Assembly (NCBI GenBank): GCA_016781775.1
Contig: JADDPR010000117.1
Span: forward strand, 1 to 13,738
Direction: 5' to 3'
DNA: 13,738 bases
Source of the DNA: Rubrobacter sp.
GTDB lineage: Bacteria; Actinomycetota; Rubrobacteria; Rubrobacterales; Rubrobacteraceae
Shown here: piece by piece, positions 1 through 5,549 of the stretch
Position numbering within the stretch: position 1 is the stretch's first letter
Layout: the number at the start of each line of letters is the position of its first letter
The notes under the pieces: generated by a model
Seen by the model: only the letters and a program-made list of their open reading frames with translations
Databases searched by the model: none
Told to the model about the DNA's origin: nothing
Position numbers and translations under genes: made by a program

Positions 1-1
1 G

Positions 2-343
2 GAGGAGCTGAGGGCCGGGGTCCGCGAGCGCGAGGCCGGCCAAGTCAACGTGCGCAAGACCGTACACACCGAGCGCGAGCAGATCGCCGTCCCCAAGAGG
101 CGCGAGGAAGTTAGCGTGGATCGGGTGCCGGTGAACGACGGCACGCCCGGAGAGATCGGCGAGGACGAGGTCTCGGTCCCGGTGGTCGAGGAAGAGGTCG
201 TCGTCGAGAAGCGGCCGGTGATCAAGGAAGAGGTGAGGATCCGCAAGGACGTGGTGCAGGAGGAGGAGATCGTCGAGGAGGACGTGCGCAAGGAGGAGAT
301 CGACATCGACGACGCCTCCGGCACCGGCGGGCGGCGGAGCTAG
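2..343 (+). CDS. DUF2382 (YsnF/AvaK-type) stress protein, C-terminal part
   Basis: The reading frame is open from the left edge of the window, so the gene is cut at its 5' end and 113 residues are visible. They are the highly charged valine/glutamate beta-repeat of the DUF2382 family: EELRAG..., then REEVSVDRVPV, VVEEEVVVEKRPVIKEEV and a terminal EEDVRKEEIDID. In this family the domain usually follows a PRC-barrel, which would lie outside the window. Such proteins are general-stress proteins of unknown biochemistry, cytoplasmic and without membrane segments. A GTG at 50 could be mistaken for a start, but the residues before it (EELRAGVREREAGQVN) match the family, so it is internal. The gene ends with TAG and is followed by a strong hairpin. 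Confidence 0.85.
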   Translation, partial: EELRAGVREREAGQVNVRKTVHTEREQIAVPKRREEVSVDRVPVNDGTPGEIGEDEVSVPVVEEEVVVEKRPVIKEEVRIRKDVVQEEEIVEEDVRKEEIDIDDASGTGGRRS

Positions 344-404
344 CAGAAGCGGTACGAGCGTCGTCTACGGGGCGCGACATCTGGCAGCACTGCTGCGGAA
401 GGTA

Positions 405-447
405 GCCGGAGCCTCCGTCCCCGCGAGGCGGGGACGGAGGCTCCGGC
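405..447 (+). terminator. Perfect 20-bp hairpin with 3-nt loop, probable terminator
   Basis: The arms 405-424 and 428-447 are exact reverse complements around the loop GAG. It lies 61 nt after the stop of the DUF2382 gene and 48 nt before the aquaporin start. No T-tract follows on either strand, so it would act as an I-shaped (tail-less) terminator, or protect the 3' end of the RNA. The structure is read directly; the function is inferred. Confidence 0.6.
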
Positions 448-470
448 AAGGCGCGTACTCACTACGCGAT

Positions 471-590
471 GGTGGAGCCACGAGAAGGGAGAATATGGGT
501 AGGGACAGAGATCGGGGCAGTCCGGTCGAGCCCGGGGAGGCCCGGGCGTACGGCAACGACCCGGACGCCGTCGAGGTGCGCCGCAAGGGT
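471..590 (+). repeat. Duplicated 5' leader and N-terminal module, copy 1
   Basis: The leader and first codons of the aquaporin gene resemble 1675-1803 at the DNA level. The core 522-575 matches 1735-1788 at 50 of 54 positions; three of the four differences are synonymous and one changes Tyr to His. Similarity also reaches upstream of the ATG (GAGC...ACGAGA). The high DNA identity, although the downstream domains are unrelated, points to duplication or gene conversion. Confidence 0.75.
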
Positions 591-1508
591 GCAGGCGGCT
601 ACGCTGACGGTCAGGTCCGGGCGGCGGGAGCCTCTACACAGACCGGGCGCTGGTCGGAGGAAGCCCGCGTGCAGGATCTCGCCCGGCGAGGAGCCAGGCA
701 GGCGCTCGACGAGAAGGAACAGGAGTCGGGCGGCGGCGGCCTTTACGGGAGCGAGATCGATTCTTCCCACCTCGTCGGGGCGGCACTGGCCGAGCTTGTG
801 GGGACGTTCATCCTGGTCTTCGGCGGGACCGCTGTTGCGGTAGGGGCCATCCTGAGCCGTCCCACGGCCGGCGCGGCCTACGATTCCCTGGCCGTAGCTC
901 TCGCCTTTGGTCTGGCCCTCGCGGCCGTGGTCGCCGCCGTGGGGCACGTCTCGGGGGCGCACGTCAACCCGGCCGTCACCCTGGGCATGGCCGCAGCAAA
1001 GAAGTTCCCGTGGGCGTACGTCCCGGTTTATATCGTCGCGCAGCTGGCTGGCGCCGTGCTCGGGGCTCTCGCCACCTGGCTGACGTTCGGCGGCCCGGGC
1101 AGGAGCGAGGCCTTGCTGGCGTCCCCTTCCCCCGCAGCGGGAGTCGGGGATCTTCGGGCCTTCCTTATAGAGGTTCTCATCGGTTTCGTACTGGTGTTCG
1201 TGGTGATGGCGGTGGCCACCGACGATAGGGCACCGGCCGCGATCGCCCCGATAGCGGTGGGTTTCGCCCTCGCGGTCGGGATCTTCATCGCGGGGCCGAT
1301 CACCGGGGCCGCCGTCAACCCGGCGCGTGCCCTGGGGCCGATGCTCGTGTCGGGCACCTTCACGAGCGTGTGGCTCTACATCCTTGGGCCATCGTCGGGG
1401 GCGCGCTGGCCGCGCTCATCTACGACCGCTTCATGGCCCAGACCGAAGCCCCGAGCTAAGGGGACCGGTGGGCTTGTCGAGGCCACGAGCGACCTCGCCC
1501 TCGGCTAG
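495..1508 (+). CDS. Aquaporin (MIP family), 3' end frameshifted
   Basis: Membrane channel for water or small neutral solutes. Residues 1-85 are a hydrophilic extension; the MIP fold follows from about residue 91. Both pore motifs are present: GAHVNPAV (NPA at 158-160) and GAAVNPAR (275-278). Aligned by eye to E. coli AqpZ, the selectivity filter reads F138/I263/A272/R278, so the AqpZ His and Thr positions are Ile and Ala. AAGGGAG precedes the ATG. The start is also backed by the matching N-terminus of the gene at 1702. After ILGP (about base 1389) the frame breaks: the annotated tail (SSGARWPRSS...) is not MIP-like. The neighbouring frame reads IVGGALAALIYDRFMAQTEA and stops with TAA at 1457-1459, as expected for helix 6. 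One C appears to be missing in GGGCC(C)ATC. This is either a sequencing error or a real lesion. Confidence 0.9.
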   Translation: MGRDRDRGSPVEPGEARAYGNDPDAVEVRRKGAGGYADGQVRAAGASTQTGRWSEEARVQDLARRGARQALDEKEQESGGGGLYGSEIDSSHLVGAALAELVGTFILVFGGTAVAVGAILSRPTAGAAYDSLAVALAFGLALAAVVAAVGHVSGAHVNPAVTLGMAAAKKFPWAYVPVYIVAQLAGAVLGALATWLTFGGPGRSEALLASPSPAAGVGDLRAFLIEVLIGFVLVFVVMAVATDDRAPAAIAPIAVGFALAVGIFIAGPITGAAVNPARALGPMLVSGTFTSVWLYILGPSSGARWPRSSTTASWPRPKPRAKGTGGLVEATSDLALG

Positions 1509-1541
1509 CCCCGGAAGAGAATCGACCAGGAGAGGACACGG

Positions 1542-1625
1542 ATGAGTTTTTTGTTGAGGCGGATCCTGATCGCGGCGGCACCGGTCATCTGGCGCAAGAT
1601 CCAGCAGCGCCGTCGCAGGAGGTAG
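1542..1625 (+). CDS. 27-residue cationic membrane-type small protein
   Basis: The ATG is preceded by AGGAGAG at 1528-1534, with suitable spacing. The product reads MSFLLRRILIAAAPVIWRKI followed by QQRRRRR: a short hydrophobic helix (about residues 3-17) and a strongly basic tail. It sits between the aquaporin and the four-helix membrane protein, on the same strand, 82 nt after the repaired aquaporin stop (1459) and 76 nt before the next ATG. I do not recognise a family. A peptide of this shape would insert in or lie on the membrane with its arginines in the cytoplasm. A chance open frame cannot be excluded, but the ribosome site and the amphipathic logic favour a real gene. Confidence 0.6.
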   Translation: MSFLLRRILIAAAPVIWRKIQQRRRRR

Positions 1626-1674
1626 CCGGAGGAGCCGGCGAGGGGCGAAGGCCCCAAGAACGGGATCATCACAC

Positions 1675-1803
1675 GGTAGAGCTACGGACGAGAGGAGCAA
1701 CATGGGCAGGAACAGAGATAGGGACCAGGGTAGGCCGGTGGAGCCCGGGGAGGCCCGGGCGCACGGCAACGACCCGGACGCGGTGGAGATAAACCGCGAG
1801 GGT
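1675..1803 (+). repeat. Duplicated 5' leader and N-terminal module, copy 2
   Basis: Second copy of the segment at 471-590, covering the leader and the first 34 codons of the four-helix membrane protein. Similarity fades after the GAVE/GDAVE-type core, and the rest of each hydrophilic extension differs in sequence and length. Confidence 0.75.
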
Positions 1804-2496
1804 GGTCGCGACGGGGGGAGACTCGGGCCGAACATAGACGCCCAGGGTCGCGACATGGACAACCCGCAGGCCGATACGGGCTCGCGGCGGGCAGGAGGGG
1901 AGCGCGAGAGCCGCGCCGAGTCTCGCGCCGGTTCCCGCGAAGGGCGCGGCCAGCAAGACGCAAATCGTCGGGGGAACGACAACTCGGACGGCGACAGGGG
2001 CACGAGCTGGATCAGCGTGATCTTCGGCCTGCTCGCCGCCCTCGGCGCCAGCCTGATCCTAAGCGGCATCGTCGGCGGCATCGTCGCCGCTATCCTCGGC
2101 GCCCTCGGGGTTGGCGGCGGCGCTGAAGGCGGGGCCGCGGGCCTCATCGGCGTCCTTCTGACGCTGTTGCTCGCCTTCCTCATCGGAGGCTACGTCGCCG
2201 GGCGTATGGCGAGCCGCTCTGGGGTCAAGCACGGCCTCCTCGTGCCGCTGCTGTTGCTCGTGCTGACGATCCTCCTTGCGCTCGTCGGGGCGCTCGTGGG
2301 CTACAGCCTGATAGACAACCTTCAGGGCGTCACTCTGCCCCCCGTCCCCTCGGTACCGGGCGCCGCTCAGCAGGAGGCTCCGCAGAACCTCGGTACGATC
2401 CTGACCGTCTCGGGCATCCTCGCCCTGCTCGTGCCGTTCCTGGGTGGGGCCCTCGGTGGCGCCTGGGGCGCCAAGACCGGCCGGAACCGGCCGTAA
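1702..2496 (+). CDS. Four-helix membrane protein with hydrophilic N-terminal module
   Basis: 264 residues. Residues 1-100 are hydrophilic, rich in Arg, Gly and Asp, and presumably disordered. Four hydrophobic segments follow at about 104-135, 145-168, 177-202 and 230-256. The stretch FLIGGYVAGRMASRSGVKHG is typical of small TIGR04086/YrzE-like membrane proteins of unknown function; this resemblance is from memory. Residues 1-30 repeat the start of the aquaporin encoded at 495, with the core PVEPGEARAxGNDPDAVE. AGAGGAG at 1691-1697 supports the ATG. Same strand as the aquaporin and the 27-residue peptide, so co-expression is plausible. No enzymatic motif is visible. Confidence 0.75.
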   Translation: MGRNRDRDQGRPVEPGEARAHGNDPDAVEINREGGRDGGRLGPNIDAQGRDMDNPQADTGSRRAGGERESRAESRAGSREGRGQQDANRRGNDNSDGDRGTSWISVIFGLLAALGASLILSGIVGGIVAAILGALGVGGGAEGGAAGLIGVLLTLLLAFLIGGYVAGRMASRSGVKHGLLVPLLLLVLTILLALVGALVGYSLIDNLQGVTLPPVPSVPGAAQQEAPQNLGTILTVSGILALLVPFLGGALGGAWGAKTGRNRP

Positions 2497-2515
2497 CAAA
2501 CGAGAGCAGTCCTTA

Positions 2516-2544
2516 CCGAGGCCGGCCACCATGGTCGGCCTCGG
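2516..2544 (+). terminator. Hairpin terminator after the membrane protein gene
   Basis: A 13-bp stem (one G-T pair) with loop CCA, beginning 19 nt after the stop of the + strand gene. The downstream bases GTCTTG are only weakly T-rich. It is probably the terminator of the + transcription unit. Confidence 0.55.
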
Positions 2545-2570
2545 GTCTTGGAGAAGCAAAGCTCCAATAA

Positions 2571-2601
2571 AGAGCGGCAGTCGGTGACCGACTGCCGCTC
2601 T
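2571..2601. terminator. Bidirectional hairpin between convergent units
   Basis: A 14-bp perfect stem (2571-2584 with 2588-2601) and loop TGA. Read on the minus strand it is followed by TTATTGG, and on the plus strand by ACTTCTG. It lies between the ends of two converging transcription units and could stop both. Confidence 0.6.
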
Positions 2602-2693
2602 ACTTCTGTAACCCTCGTACATTTCGGGTTGGTACCGCTGCGTTCGGGGTTCTGCCTTGGGCCCTTGGCCTGAGGAGTCGGGTTCGGGATGGT

Positions 2694-2924
2694 TTAGCGT
2701 TCGCCCGTCCCTTTCGGGGGGTCGTTGCTCTTCCCTTCGGCTTCCTCGTCGCCGCCCCCGATGGCCGGCCGCTCGGAGCCACCAGGTTTGTTGTCGCCGA
2801 TCTCGGCGACGAAGTCCTGAATGCCGCGGCCGAGGGATTTGGCCATGTTCGTGACGCGGCGGGGTCCTATGATGAGCCCGAGGATGGCCAGGACGATCAG
2901 GATCTCAAAGGGGCCGATGCCCAC
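2694..2924 (-). CDS. TatA/TatE-like protein (twin-arginine translocase family)
   Basis: 76 residues in the TatA layout: very short N-terminus, one membrane helix (about 5-20, IGPFEILIVLAILGLII), the hinge GPRR, an amphipathic helix (VTNMAKSLGRGIQDF, 24-38), then an acidic, low-complexity tail. TatA oligomers form the passage for folded twin-arginine substrates. The GTG start shares one base with the TAG stop of the upstream gene (TAGTG), which suggests translational coupling. The usual Phe of the FG hinge is Ile here, and no tatC lies nearby, so this may be a paralogue of the main tatA. The minus-strand unit ends here, before the hairpin at 2571-2601. Confidence 0.8.
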   Translation of the reverse strand: MGIGPFEILIVLAILGLIIGPRRVTNMAKSLGRGIQDFVAEIGDNKPGGSERPAIGGGDEEAEGKSNDPPKGTGER

Positions 2925-3373
2925 TAGTAGCGCCGGGCTTCCATTAATTGCTTGAGGCGCACGAGGGAGCGTTCCGCGTTTCTGCGGGCGAAGCGCTCGA
3001 TGCCGACGAACCGGGCGGCGCGCATGAGGGCCTTGTTTTTCAGCCGGAAGTCTCCGGTGTAGGTGACGATGCAGGAGGTGCCGCCGTCCGGGGCGACCTT
3101 TACCTCGCCGCCGCCCTCGATGGTGGTGAGGTAGGACCAGCGGATGAGACCGTTCCCGTGCTCCAGGACCTTCGCCTCGGGTTCGAGGCGCCCGACCGGG
3201 CTCTCCAGCATGAGGCGGTAATGGTCCTCGGAGAGCTTCTCGATACCCTCGACGCCGACCATCCACTCCTTCGCGTTGCGGAAGTCGCCGATGTAGGAGG
3301 AGACGTTCTCAGCCGGCACGTCGACGCGCTGCTCGACGGCGACGGGGTCCGGGCCGTTCCCTTCCTCCCTCAT
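2924..3373 (-). CDS. SRPBCC/START-like (polyketide cyclase/dehydrase-type) protein
   Basis: 149 residues from the ATG that overlaps the upstream stop as ATGA. A GTG two codons earlier (3379) is the alternative. The layout fits the helix-grip fold: an N-terminal strand (VAVEQRVDVPAENVSSYIGDF, about 12-32), a run of beta strands (YRLMLESPVGRLEPEAKVLE, IRWSYLTTIEGG, TSCIVTYTGDF), and a long C-terminal helix (ALMRAARFVGIERFARRNAE onward). The family binds hydrophobic ligands in a central cavity, and the ligand cannot be predicted. It is soluble, with no signal peptide. Coupled by overlaps to the metallopeptidase before it and the TatA-like gene after it. Confidence 0.7.
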   Translation of the reverse strand: MREEGNGPDPVAVEQRVDVPAENVSSYIGDFRNAKEWMVGVEGIEKLSEDHYRLMLESPVGRLEPEAKVLEHGNGLIRWSYLTTIEGGGEVKVAPDGGTSCIVTYTGDFRLKNKALMRAARFVGIERFARRNAERSLVRLKQLMEARRY

Positions 3374-3747
3374 CCCCACCCCAGCTCCGCGATCCGCTCT
3401 TCATCGAAGCCGAAAAAGTGGGCGATCTCGTGTACCACCGTCACCCGGATCTCCTCCTCCAACTCGTCCGAAGCGAAGTCCCGCTCCAGCGGCCCGCGGA
3501 AGATCGTGATCCTGTCCGGCAGACCGTAGTAGTCCGAGCCGCGCTCCGTGATGGGCACCCCTTCGTAGAGACCGTAGAGCGTGTCTTCCTCGCCCCCGGC
3601 AAGGACGTGCTCCTCCGGCCAGTCTTCGACGACGATAACGACGTTCTCCAGGTACCGCGAGAGCTCCGGCGGCACCCCCTCCAGGGCGCGCTCCACGAGC
3701 TCGTCGAAGTCCCGCTCATTCACGCGGGTTATTGTACACGCGGGCAT
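3370..3747 (-). CDS. Zincin-like metallopeptidase family protein (PF06262 type)
   Basis: 125 residues, the normal size for this small family. The zinc site is HEIAH (106-110), continued by FFGFDEE with Asp115/Glu116 as candidates for the third ligand. Before it lies the conserved block DRITIFRGPLERDFASDELEEEI. Family members are cytoplasmic and their substrate is not known. Two starts are possible: the ATG at 3747, used here, or a GTG at 3723 (NERDFDELVERALEGVP), which fits the usual N-terminus better. Neither has a clear Shine-Dalgarno sequence. The ATG is only 13 nt after the SDR stop, so read-through from the SDR gene is likely. A TACAAT sequence at 3730-3735 (minus strand) could alternatively feed a leaderless start near the GTG. 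Confidence 0.8.
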   Translation of the reverse strand: MPACTITRVNERDFDELVERALEGVPPELSRYLENVVIVVEDWPEEHVLAGGEEDTLYGLYEGVPITERGSDYYGLPDRITIFRGPLERDFASDELEEEIRVTVVHEIAHFFGFDEERIAELGWG

Positions 3748-3760
3748 AACGGGTTTCGGG

Positions 3761-4513
3761 CTACTTGAATTCGGCGTTGCCGTCGTCGGCCATCACCACG
3801 GAGCCGTTGATCGCGTCGGCCTCGTCGGTGCAGAGGAGGGCGACGACGTCGGCTATCGCTTCCGGGGCGATGATCCTACGCCGCATCTGCACGTTGGCGA
3901 GCCGGTCGTTCATGCCCATGTCCTTATAGCCCTGGATGATCGGGGTGTCCACCGCCCCCGGCGCCACCGCGACGACCCGGATGCCGTAAGGTGCGAGCTC
4001 CAGGGCCGCCGCCTGCGTCATGATCTTCACCGCACCCTTCGCTGCGTGGTACCCGAAGACGCCCGGCGTCGCATAGAACGAATAAACCGAAGCCGTGTTC
4101 ACGATCGTGCCCCGAACCCCGAGGTCCCGCATCTTCCGCCCGGCGGCGAGGATACCGTAATACACCCCAAACTGGTTGACCCGGACCACGCGCTCGTAAT
4201 CCTCCGGCTCGTGCTCCAGAAGCGGTGCATAATGCCCCGTCCCGGCGTTGTTGAACATGATGTCGAGCGTGCCACAAGCCTCCACGGCCCGGTCCACGGC
4301 CGCCTCCACCTCCTCGAACCTCGCGACGTTGGTGTGGACGAACATCGCCTCGCCGCCCGCCTCCTTGACCAGGCGAACGGTCTCCCCGCCGCCCTCCTCG
4401 TTGAACTCGGCGACGACGACCCTCGCCCCCTCGCGGGCGAACTTCAGTGCCGTCGCCCGCCCGATGCCGCTCCCCGCCCCCGTCACGATTGCTACCTTGT
4501 TCTCGAGCTTCAC
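3761..4513 (-). CDS. SDR family NAD(P)-dependent oxidoreductase
   Basis: 250 residues, the usual size of a classical short-chain dehydrogenase. Visible motifs: cofactor loop TGAGSGIG (11-18), NNAG (88-91), catalytic Ser142 and YHAAK with Tyr155 and Lys159, and PG at 185-186. The acidic residue E36 at the end of the second strand favours NAD over NADP. The substrate cannot be told from sequence. GGGAG stands six bases before the GTG at 4513, whereas an in-frame ATG at 4519 directly abuts it, so GTG is chosen. First gene of the minus-strand cluster that continues with the metallopeptidase. The C-terminal VVMADDGNAEF matches the expected last strand and tail. Confidence 0.9.
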   Translation of the reverse strand: MKLENKVAIVTGAGSGIGRATALKFAREGARVVVAEFNEEGGGETVRLVKEAGGEAMFVHTNVARFEEVEAAVDRAVEACGTLDIMFNNAGTGHYAPLLEHEPEDYERVVRVNQFGVYYGILAAGRKMRDLGVRGTIVNTASVYSFYATPGVFGYHAAKGAVKIMTQAAALELAPYGIRVVAVAPGAVDTPIIQGYKDMGMNDRLANVQMRRRIIAPEAIADVVALLCTDEADAINGSVVMADDGNAEFK

Positions 4514-4546
4514 AAGCATCTCCCGTATCGGCCTCGAAAGATCGAA

Positions 4547-4552
4547 TTCTAA
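4547..4552 (-). promoter_or_regulatory. Possible -10 element for the SDR operon
   Basis: TAGAAT on the minus strand, 33 nt before the GTG. It matches five of six consensus bases in otherwise GC-rich DNA. No convincing -35 is seen at 16-18 nt. Confidence 0.35.
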
Positions 4553-4636
4553 CCAGAGGCCTCACCGAACGGTCGTGGGGCCGACGCCGGGGTGGACAGA
4601 TGCGATACTCCTGCCCGTACGGTACGGATGTCGCTT

Positions 4637-4642
4637 GGGAGG
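4637..4642 (+). promoter_or_regulatory. Ribosome binding site deciding a TTG start
   Basis: GGGAGG stands eight bases before the TTG at 4651. The in-frame ATG at 4600 has no such site, so TTG is preferred for the following gene. Confidence 0.55.
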
Positions 4643-4650
4643 TGTCGTCG

Positions 4651-4902
4651 TTGAGGTTCCTGTCCGGTTCGCGTTTGGGGCGCTGGGTTGTTTGGGTGGT
4701 CTACAAGGTTCGGAACAAGCCCCTGCCGGTGCCGCACGCGGCGGAGTGGATGATGATCCCGGATCACTCCGTTGAGCAGGTCCTCGAGACCGGCGCGCTG
4801 GCGAGCCTCTACCCCGACGACGTCCTCGAAGCCGCCCGCCGCATGGACCGCCAGCGCCGCGAGCACGACGAGCGCTACGAGAAGGGGTCGCGGGAGACCT
4901 AG
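4651..4902 (+). CDS. Small hypothetical protein, 83 residues
   Basis: I do not recognise the family. From the TTG start the product begins MRFLSGSRLGRWVVWVVYKV, where a hydrophobic patch (GRWVVWVVY) could touch the membrane but is too short for a confident transmembrane helix. The middle part (AAEWMMIPDHSVEQVLETGA) looks globular, and the C-terminal third (DDVLEAARRMDRQRREHDERYE) is a charged helix. A longer form from the ATG at 4600 would add 17 residues. It stands alone on the plus strand, divergent from the SDR gene and convergent with the phosphoesterase gene, whose stop is 18 nt away. Codon use looks like that of its neighbours. Confidence 0.6.
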   Translation: MRFLSGSRLGRWVVWVVYKVRNKPLPVPHAAEWMMIPDHSVEQVLETGALASLYPDDVLEAARRMDRQRREHDERYEKGSRET

Positions 4903-4912
4903 GAACTACCCC

Positions 4913-4930
4913 CGGCGGGGCTATCCGCCG
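4913..4930. terminator. Short hairpin between convergent genes
   Basis: Six-base arms CGGCGG and CCGCCG with a six-base loop. It covers the narrow gap and the stop codon of the minus-strand gene. Weak; no T-tract. Confidence 0.25.
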
Positions 4931-5445
4931 AACGGGTACTCCCCGACGGGCTCCCACGGCCCTCCGAGGTAGCGCCACAGGAGCAGGCCCTCGCCACGAA
5001 TTTCGAAGGGGGAGAAGGAGCCTTCGAGCTCCCGGTGCAGGGCGCGCGCTTTCTCGGGTGAGACCTTATTCTGCACCGTGACGTGGGGCCTGAGGCCTTG
5101 ACGGTCCTGATTCGTTAGAAACGGCTCCCACGCCTTCGCCAGGCGTCTCCTGAGGCCGACGAGCTCCGGAGCTTCGAGCTTGTAGGCGACACCGCGTCCC
5201 ATGAACAGAAGGCCGGCCGCCCTCAGCGTTATCGGCTGCTGCCGGCCGCAGGCTTCCCGTATCTCCTCGACGACCTCGCCTTCCCGGTCTCCGGGCAGGT
5301 GGTGGAAGAGCGTCAGATGGGCGGAGAGGTAGTTGCGCTCGGGCGGGAAGTGGGCCTCGCGCAGGCGGTCGAACCACTCCTGCGACGCCTCGTCCATCTT
5401 CAGCGTCAGGATGAGGGGGGCGGGGCTCGGGGCGTCGGCGGCCAG
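4921..5445 (-). CDS. 2'-5' RNA ligase family protein (2H phosphoesterase)
   Basis: Contains the two HxT motifs of the 2H superfamily, HLTL and HVTV (residues 27 and 105 counted from the ATG at 5397), set about 78 residues apart. Members hydrolyse or form 2'-5' or cyclic phosphodiester bonds on RNA or nucleotides; the real substrate is unknown. The ATG at 5397 is too late: the residues before it, PLILTLK, form the expected first strand leading into MDEASQEWFDRLREAHFPPE. The only good ribosome site is AGGAGG (5453-5458), seven bases before CTG at 5443-5445. No ATG, GTG or TTG lies between, so a CTG start is proposed, giving 174 residues. Divergent from rarA. Confidence 0.8.
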   Translation of the reverse strand: MAADAPSPAPLILTLKMDEASQEWFDRLREAHFPPERNYLSAHLTLFHHLPGDREGEVVEEIREACGRQQPITLRAAGLLFMGRGVAYKLEAPELVGLRRRLAKAWEPFLTNQDRQGLRPHVTVQNKVSPEKARALHRELEGSFSPFEIRGEGLLLWRYLGGPWEPVGEYPFGG

Positions 5446-5452
5446 GGGTAAT

Positions 5453-5458
5453 CCTCCT
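5453..5458 (-). promoter_or_regulatory. Ribosome binding site in front of a CTG codon
   Basis: AGGAGG on the minus strand, seven bases before CTG (5443-5445). It decides the start of the 2H phosphoesterase gene. Confidence 0.6.
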
Positions 5459-5488
5459 CGGGGAGCTCGCGTCGGACTGGGCCCGCCT

Positions 5489-5494
5489 TTTATA
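5489..5494 (-). promoter_or_regulatory. Possible -10 element for the 2H phosphoesterase gene
   Basis: TATAAA on the minus strand within GC-rich DNA, 43 nt before the proposed CTG start. This gives a leader of about 35 nt containing the AGGAGG site. No clear -35. Confidence 0.45.
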
Positions 5495-5537
5495 GCGGCT
5501 CTCCGTGGGGCGCGCCACCCTCCCCGTCGCGCAGCAA

Positions 5538-5543
5538 TATACT
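5538..5543 (+). promoter_or_regulatory. Leaderless -10 element for rarA
   Basis: TATACT ends six bases before the ATG at 5550, so transcription would begin at about the A of the start codon. No Shine-Dalgarno sequence is present, which agrees with leaderless translation. No -35 is evident. Confidence 0.55.
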
Positions 5544-5549
5544 GGGCTC

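Noticed and set aside
462..962. Long open frame on the minus strand across the aquaporin 5' part
   Set aside because: Low-complexity, Arg/Pro-rich translation typical of antisense frames in GC-rich DNA; the plus strand carries a recognisable protein.
471..1803. The repeated 5' segments as ends of an insertion element
   Set aside because: No transposase, inverted ends or target duplication; the repeat is in frame and confined to leaders and N-termini.
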